DNA of 23,657 nt from Chara braunii (Eukaryota > Streptophyta > Charophyceae > Charales > Characeae). Positions 17,686 to 23,657 of the stretch are shown here, in pieces. The translations under genes and the position numbers were made by a program. Every line of letters starts with the position of its first letter. Positions within the stretch are counted from its first letter, which is position 1. Location: contig BFEA01000193.1 in the NCBI GenBank assembly GCA_003427395.1, forward strand, positions 526,198 through 549,854, in the 5' to 3' direction. The notes below the pieces were generated by a model. That model did no database searches. It saw nothing but the letters and a program-made list of their open reading frames with translations, and had not been told where the DNA came from.

Positions 17686-19408
17686 TTGGACCTGCAAAGT
17701 TTAGACGAGCAATTGGACAAGGCTGAGACGGGACTTGACCTTCTGGCAAGAGAATTGAACCTGGTCTTAGTCAGGGCCTGTCACAGTCTGGACCAATTTG
17801 TACTTGAGATGTTGGCTCAAAATGCCCAGCACATAGCAGAAGAGAACAAAGAGAAGGAAGGGGAAACAAGCGGGGGAAACAGACAAGAACTGAATGAAGA
17901 TGTAGTTGACCGTAACATCTGACAATTAGAAGAAACACTGCAAAAAGAGAAGAAGAAGAAGAAGGAAGCCATGGAACAACAAAAGAAAAAGAGAGGAAGA
18001 AAAGAAAATGAAATAAGAACTTGAGTGAAGATGGAAGAAGGAAGTGACATTGCAACTCTCATTCAGAATATGATGTCTTACCTGGTTCAGCAAAGGAAAA
18101 GGAGATGAGAAGAAAATCAAATGAAATAAGAACTTGAGTGAAGATGGAAGGAGGAAGTGACGCTGCAACCCTCATTCAGAATATGATGTCTTACCTGGTT
18201 CAGCTGGAGACGAAGTTAGAGCAACTTGAAGTCGTTGCCGACAAAAGAATTGTTTTCTGCCCAGTTGGCAACATTAACCAATGTTGTCAAACAGAAGCAA
18301 CCTATGACCAGCGAAGAACAGGAAAAGACCGGGAAAAAAACAGAGTCTGAGACAATGAAGAAACTGATGGGAGATGCAATAAAGTCCACTCCTAAAGATA
18401 GAAAACTCAAAGAAAGAAGTGCGAGAGAAGAAGGTAAAAATGCAGCTCCCATTCACATTCACCAGAACGAAATGAGAGAGCGGGTTGTTGTGGATCGCAA
18501 AGATCCAGACATACTGCTCCACGATCCCAGAAGATGAAGATAGCCAGGTGGCGTTCACCACCTCATGTCTTGGCGAAGATGCCAAGGTATGGGTACTGTC
18601 AGAAGCAAACGCCGCCGGATTTGAGTTTATTAGGGACTGGGCGAAGACCTTGAATTTAAGGGGATTTTTGGAGAAAATTAAAGAAAGATTTCTAGACAAG
18701 ACCACAACAGATACGGCATTTGACCAACTTACTACGATCAACCAGCGAGACACTGGACGTTTGTTGATGCTCCCTCTCGTGATGTGGATCGCCTGTTGAA
18801 GGTACTAGGACCGAACATCCATGATGATCAGATCCTCTATATCTACTCACGAGCCTTACCTGAACCGATCCATGGACACTTGTTGGCCGAATCAAAATCG
18901 GGTAAGTATATGTACAGACGGTACATACAGTTATGGGATCTTGCTCTGCAGCGAGAACAAATGACAACTGAAGTGAAAAAGACCTACGCGGGGGTTACTA
19001 AGTCGGGACAAGGGAGCAGATAGGGAAAGGATCTTGTGCAGGCTTGAAGAGACAAGACCACCTACTCGTTGTGTTCGATAATGAAGCAATGGAGAGGTGA
19101 CCCCTTCAAGGAAGCGAGGGACAGACAAGCGTGGGTGGCGAATCGGGAAAGTCACTGCCGCATTTGTCAGCAAGGGCGACAACAACACGAATGAAAATGG
19201 TGGATACAGGAGGAGGTCGCTTTCCTTTCCAGCTCATCCTTGTATAAGTGTTGGGAAGCCATGGGAGAAATTTGATATTTCCCATGACACATGGAAGGAG
19301 AGGATGAATAATTATCAGTGCCTTAAGTGTGGCCGTGCGAGGCACATTATAGCATGGTGGCCCTTGATCCGGAACCCAAAATGGAGCGACAGTAGGAGTA
19401 TCATCTGA
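17686..19408 (+). pseudogene. gag: gag (capsid and zinc-knuckle) remains
   Basis: Structural protein that would form virus-like particles. Readable pieces lie in several frames: a leading segment 17686-17922; MEGGSDAATLIQNMMSYLVQ (18144 on) with a coiled-coil-like LETKLEQLE; the Retrotrans_gag core in 18485-18799 (FTTSCLGEDAKVWVLSE, IKERFLDKTTTDTAFDQL); and its continuation 18784-19023 (DDQILYIYSRALPEPIHGHL). A degenerate zinc knuckle follows at 19319-19359: C-x2-C-x4-H is kept, but the last Cys has become Trp (tgg). At least three frameshifts are needed. An 84-bp direct duplication (18008-18091 and 18121-18204) repeats the MEGGSD coding start. Confidence 0.85.
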
Positions 19409-19525
19409 GTCGAAGGGTGCATAGTTGCAAACGTAGGGATGACGTCGAAAAACCCTTTTCACCGTTCAACTCCTATGGCAGAGGATGCCCCTTTCGCGGC
19501 CCCTCAGTCGGATGCCCCATAAGTT

Positions 19526-19720
19526 GTGATATGTAAAATTCTTTTAAGTGGAACCCTTGATGAGCTTGGCAATGAACTAATCAACTTACAAAGCTCATGG
19601 GCTAAGAAGGCGAAGTCTAAGGGCGAGTTAATGGTTGTAAACATTGAGATTGTGAAGAGACGGACATGTGCTTTATTAGACCCGGGCTCGACTAGGTCCT
19701 ACATATCCGAGGGCGTTTGA
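19526..19720 (+). pseudogene. Retropepsin-like aspartic protease fragment
   Basis: The frame reads MVVNIEI followed by CALLDPGSTRSYIS, the gypsy protease active-site region, where D-[ST]-G is usual. Here DPG keeps Asp and Gly, with Pro in the middle. A stop follows at 19718-19720 and little of the second half of the protease is readable, so it is inactive. It lies between the zinc knuckle and RT as expected. Confidence 0.7.
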
Positions 19721-20108
19721 AGAAAATGCGCTTGGGTATGTGAGTGAAAAATCTAGCAAAGCCTATTGTTTCCATGTCGGCAGATAAAAGAACTAGAACA
19801 GTTTCCTAGTGTGTGAAAAACATGAAGTCTTACTTCATGACACAGGAAGGTAAAGCGTATCTTGCATGAAGTAACATTCCCGATTGGAAAAAAAAATGTC
19901 GTTTGATTTCATCTTAGGAATGGATTGACATGAGGAAACAGACCCCGAGGTCAAATATAAGGAGAAACTTGTGAAAATAAGGAACGAGAAAAATGAATTA
20001 AAATTTATTAAATTGTATCACAAATCAGGTTCAGACTCTACATCTTTTTTCGGTTGTACGAGTCTTGCGTTTCGATCGATGGTTGTAAAGAAGAAGTTGG
20101 CCTAGGAG

Positions 20109-21092
20109 GTGATTATGGTGTTGGTAAAAACAGTGGTGCTAGTTCCTCCTCCTACCCTTACTTCTATTGAAAATCTACTTGAAGAGACTCGGTATGATCT
20201 GCAGAATGAACCAACAGGGGTAACTAGAAGGAAGATAAAACATAGCATGGAGATTGTTGTTGGGAGTAAGATTCTCAAAGGATCAATCGATCATATGTCC
20301 CCAAATGAGTTAAGAAAGCAACTGCATAAACTAACTTACATCACACCTAGCTTTTCTCTTTATGAGGCTCTTGTCTTGTTTGTTCACAAAAAGAAATGGA
20401 GTTACGATTTTATATTGACTACTGAGGGTTGGCTGCGGTTACTGCCAAAAATGTTGAACCCCTCCCGCAGAGTGACGACTTCCTTGACCAATTACAAGGA
20501 TGCACGTACTTCAACAAAATTAACTTGAAGTTCAGTTACCATCAGATTGAGGTAGCCCTCGAAGATCAACACAAGACAACTTCCAGGACAAGGTATGTTC
20601 ACTACGAGTTCATAGTGATGCCGTTTGGATTGACTAACGCACATTCTCCCTTCCAGATGTTAATGAATGTGTTGTTCCGAGAAGGGTTGGACCTCGATGA
20701 CATTCTGGTTTTCAGCAAAACTTTAGAAGACCATGGTAATTATCTGCGTTTGGGTCCTACAAAAATTGAGAGAAGGTAACTTCAAACTGAATCCTAAGAA
20801 GTCTAAATTTGCAGAGTCTGGAGTTGTATACCTAAGACATGTTGTGAATGAAAATGGGTTGAGACCGGAGGAAAAGAAAATTGTTGCTATAAGAGGTTGG
20901 CCTAAGCCTAAAACTCTTTTTTATCTACGCTCCTTTCTTGGACTGTCTAGTTATTATAGGAAGTTTGTCAGAAACTTCTCCTCCATAGTTGCCCCAGTAA
21001 GGATGTTCTTAAAGAAAGAGATCATTTGGCCTTGGGACAAAGACAGTGAGTCTGCATTTTCAAATATGTGCTTACTTACCATCCTGTTTTGA
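20109..21092 (+). pseudogene. Reverse transcriptase, three frame segments
   Basis: Frame 1 (20109-20528) shows the N-terminal gypsy RT signature with MSPNELRKQLHKL and the ITPSFSLYEALVLFVHKK block. A shift leads to frame 2 (20429-20779): FNKINLKFSYHQIEV, MPFGLTNAHSPFQMLMN and LDLDDILVFSKT. A further shift gives frame 3 (20733-21092): KLNPKKSKF, a WPKPKT block and LRSFLGLSSYYRKFVRNFS. The first catalytic Asp is Asn (aac, 20522-20524), and the YLDD box reads DLDD with both Asps kept (20696-20701). The enzyme would be dead even without frameshifts. Confidence 0.92.
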
Positions 21093-21470
21093 AAATTGCG
21101 GACTCGTCCTTGCCTGTTGTTGTGACCACTGACGCAAGTCAGTATAATATTGGGGCTGTATTTTGCAGCAAAATGATGGGAAGGGTTACCAACCAATTAA
21201 GTTTACGTCTTGCCGACTCCCTTCAGACAAAGTAGCAAACTCAACCTACGCAAGAAATTGTATGCACTGTTGCAGGCTCTACCGACATGAAAGTCCTACC
21301 TCTTAGGAAGACACTTCAAAGTTTACTCGGACCATTAGACTCTGAAGTGGCTTAAGACAACCCCGCTTACTGACAAGCTTGCCATGTTCTCAGTTGTCAT
21401 TGACACTTACGATTTTGAGTTGAAAAGCATAAAGGGCAAGTACAATATGGTAGCAAGCTTGCCGGAGTGA
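21075..21470 (+). pseudogene. RNase H domain remains
   Basis: After one frameshift from RT the reading HPVLKIADSS leads to TTDASQYNIGAVF, the first catalytic Asp block (gac 21131-21133). Later come YLLGRHFKVYSDH, a TAG stop directly after it, TLKWL, and YDFELKSIKGKYNMVASLPE, matching the gypsy RNase H C-terminus. The frameshift and the in-frame stop make it non-functional. Confidence 0.85.
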
Positions 21471-21639
21471 GTTCCTTGGAACAATTATTACCTACCTAGA
21501 TATTGGAAACGACTTAAAAGACAAAATCAGGGGCCTATATGCCAATGACCATATTTGGCAACCTATCATAAATACCCTGAAATCTAGTCCTGATCGTTTT
21601 CTTGCCTACCGAACGACAGACGGAATACTCTTCCCCATC

Positions 21640-22480
21640 AATGGAAATGAACAAAAAATTTGTGTTCCCCATAATGAGCCTATAAAGAGTCTGATTCTTG
21701 GTGAGTGTCATGACATAGAGGGACACTTTGGGTTAAATTTTTTTTTTACCAATGTCAGGGGACACTTTGTTTGGCAAGGAATGAAGAATGACACACTGAC
21801 AATTGAGACCACTACCAATACCTGAAAAACCAGGTGAGTCTATTTCTATCGACGTCATAAGCCTTACCAAAAGTCGGAATGGAAATAGTCAGGTGATGGT
21901 GATAGTGGACCGATTCTCTAAGAGTATGCAATGTTTGTGCTCTTGCCGCCTGAAGCGAAGACAAAACTTGTCATTCAAAAATTTCAGATGCGATGGGTTT
22001 CTGAATATGGATTTCCCACAACCATTGTATCTGATAGAGATGTGTGAGATTTACAAGGGAGCAATGACAAAAATTGATGCACGCTTATGACACCAGATTG
22101 ACTGTCATTAGGACGATATCCTGAGACCAATGGAAAAACTGAGCAAATGAACAAGTTGTGCCAACAACTCCTACGCATGTATGTGCGTCTAGACCAAGTT
22201 GACTAGGATGAGAACCTACGCAATATTGCAAGTGCATATAATAACAGTATACACACTGCTACAGGACAAACACCCAATGCATTGCGTAAGGGTTGACAAC
22301 CTCTGAGACTGATCAACTCTCTAACGCGAGATCAAATCCAAAGGCTGCCCCTGGGAAGTTCTCTATGAGCAAGACATTGACAAGGCAAAAGAGAATATAA
22401 GAAAATCCAACACAAAATGATTGAACAGGCGAGTTCTATGTCTGCATAACTCAAAGAAGGAGATATGGTATTGGTTAAAT
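21640..22480 (+). pseudogene. Integrase remains
   Basis: The H2C2 zinc-binding part is partial: ECHDIEGHFG is present, but the CxxC half is missing, probably deleted before RPLPIPEKPGESISIDVI. The D-D-E core is recognisable: the Asp in SISIDVI (about 21850), the Asp in TIVSDRDV (about 22034) and the Glu in ETNGKTEQMN (about 22136), followed by NSIHTATGQTPNALRKG. A GD.VLVKSNEF...KLLPVY segment (to about 22532) is the C-terminal GPY/F-type region. There are several stops and frameshifts. Confidence 0.88.
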
Positions 22481-22527
22481 CCAATGAATTCTCACTTGAG
22501 GAAAATGTCTCGCAGAAACTGCTACCT

Positions 22528-22980
22528 GTGTACCCCCGAACACAACGCACCCTCATTTTGGCTGTATCGGGCTGGAAACATAACTCGTATACATTCATTT
22601 TTAGGGTGCGTTATGTTTAGGGGAAGACGGTAGGGGGTACACCGTGAGAATGGGGGAGGGAACGGGGGCCAGCAGTTCCCGCCCTCACCGATTTGAGATC
22701 TCAGCCATCTGGGCCGTCGATTTTTGAGATCGATGATCCAGATCGTGCCCGATTTCGAATCGGCGAAATTGGGCCTGCCGGCCCCTTTTTTTTTTTTTCG
22801 TGGTCTGCATGGTCTGCCATGAGGGCAAGGCCCCCAGCGCCGAAAAAAAAAAAAAAAAATTAACCTACACTGATGCGCTGGGGGCGCCCGGTGGCCAACC
22901 GGGCATGACAACCGGCCAGGCGGCCCGCCCCCCCCCCCCCGGCGACGACCAGGCCGCCGGGCGGCCCGGGGACCAGCCTA
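22528..22980. mobile_element. Insertion with foldback end and GC-rich body between integrase and chromodomain
   Basis: Integrase homology stops at KLLPVY (22532) and chromodomain homology resumes near 23030. The left part is an imperfect inverted repeat: gtgtaccccc (22528-22537) plus acacaacgcaccct pairs with agggtgcgttatgt (22603-22616) plus gggggtacac (22633-22642). The rest is GC-rich, unlike the surrounding element, with a poly-T (about 22785-22798), a poly-A (about 22843-22859), an 11-bp perfect inverted repeat (gcccccagcgc, about 22830; gcgctgggggc, about 22876) and a C-run (about 22928-22940). Borders and class are uncertain. Confidence 0.5.
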
Positions 22981-23019
22981 GTTTTTCATACTTTTTCTCC
23001 ACTGGAGGAAGATGAGGAC

Positions 23020-23150
23020 CTCAGAAGCAATACAAGGTAAAGTTCTCTAACCAACCTTTGACTGAAGCTCGTTGGTTCAGCAAAACAGAGCTCGTACCTA
23101 CTCCCCCTGACATCATTTCTGCATACGAGAAGTTTGAGAACAGATAGTGC
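23020..23150 (+). pseudogene. Chromodomain-like C-terminal segment
   Basis: The frame KQYKVKFSNQPLTEARWFS followed by TELVPTPPDIISAYEKF matches the usual gypsy tail pattern, Y-x-V-K-W then a Trp strand and a terminal helix. Chromodomains help chromoviruses target heterochromatin. The expected aromatic after VK is Phe here. It lies directly before the 3' LTR. Confidence 0.65.
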
Positions 23151-23197
23151 CTGAACTATGAATTTCTGCGAGGAACTCGAAATAGGTCAGGGTGGAA

Positions 23198-23657
23198 TGC
23201 TGTACTCCGTGTGCAGATTCAACCTTCAGAAGGGCATCAGCCACGCCCCAGGCCAGCACGAACGACTTTGCCCAAGGCACGCCAAACAGGCCAGAGGGAA
23301 AATACCCGACCGACGGTTGACTGTAAAGTCAGCAGTCAACTCGTGGACCCAGCCCGGATTTGAAATGTCAAAGTTAACACGTAAAATGTTTTGGCCGTCG
23401 ATTGGGTATGATCTAACAGTGGTCTACAGGATCCGGAAGACTCAGGCCTCATGGAGTCCAGCCAGGAACTGGGACAAATTGCATCTGGACCGTAGACATC
23501 TGGATGATTCGGGCCTTACTGTAACTGAAGCTGGCCTTTGCGACCCCAAGTCAATGCTATATAGAGTTGAGACTTCACCAGCACTTGGACATTTGGTCTT
23601 GCGAATTGCTCGCGGCTTCAATGCTGCATGTCAGACCCTAGTTGCGAAGCTGGCACC
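23198..23657 (+). repeat. 3' LTR (partial, cut by window end)
   Basis: Direct repeat of 14602-15070, beginning TGCTGTACTCC and preceded by a weak purine-rich tract (aggtcagggtggaa, 23184-23197) that could be the polypurine tract. It includes the TATA-like element near 23557. The window ends at a position equivalent to about 15073 of the 5' LTR. Confidence 0.92.

Larger units (their letters stand above)
14602..23657 (+). mobile_element. Degenerate Ty3/gypsy LTR retrotransposon with chromodomain-like tail (3' end outside window)
   Basis: Domain order is LTR, PBS, gag, protease, RT, RNase H, integrase, chromodomain-like segment, LTR, which places it in Ty3/gypsy and close to the chromoviruses. 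Two direct LTR copies start at 14602 and 23198. Frameshifts and stops break every coding domain, and two later insertions lie inside, so it is an old non-autonomous copy. The right end and the target-site duplication cannot be checked because the window stops inside the 3' LTR. Confidence 0.93.

Overview
The window looks like nuclear DNA of a streptophyte, most likely a charophyte alga or another early-diverging lineage. A Chara-like genome is my guess and is not proven. Reasons: an intact ETHYLENE-INSENSITIVE3/EIL transcription factor gene; a Ty3/gypsy LTR retrotransposon whose primer-binding site matches plant initiator tRNA-Met; LINE remains; and very dense microsatellites and nested repeats. 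Genes are sparse. Nothing prokaryotic is present.

Layout. 1-1560: poly-A tracts, low-complexity DNA and a short telomere-like motif, with no gene. 1561-3322 (minus strand): the broken 3' end of a LINE ORF2. 3389-4468: an uninterrupted plus-strand ORF with a Josephin-like cysteine-protease (deubiquitinase) domain followed by two RING-like zinc-binding modules. 5281-5676: a small ORF with a third RING-like cysteine/histidine pattern. 6035-8422: the EIN3-like gene, a single open exon of 795 codons, followed by an acidic-codon microsatellite just after its stop. 9488-9525: a 38-nt palindrome identical to the Nextera mate-pair junction adapter, so sequence continuity here is suspect; it is followed by microsatellites. 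9764-14600: repeat-rich DNA with a 24-bp minisatellite, an antisense LTR end, a tRNA-like SINE head candidate, foldbacks and tandem repeats.

14602-23657: one old Ty3/gypsy element on the plus strand: 5' LTR (14602-16532), PBS, gag, protease, reverse transcriptase, RNase H, integrase, chromodomain-like tail and the start of the 3' LTR, cut by the window edge. It is inactive, with many frameshifts and stops, and key residues are lost in the zinc knuckle and the RT palm. It carries two later changes: a poly-A-tailed insertion of about 0.9 kb within the 5' LTR, supported by a 7-bp target duplication and by an empty-site homologue at 11632-11835, and a GC-rich foldback insertion between integrase and chromodomain.

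The most unusual coding observation is the Josephin-like/RING-like fusion, which joins a candidate ubiquitin-removing domain to candidate ubiquitin-ligase modules. EIN3 is ubiquitin-regulated in land plants, but nothing in the sequence links the two genes apart from proximity.
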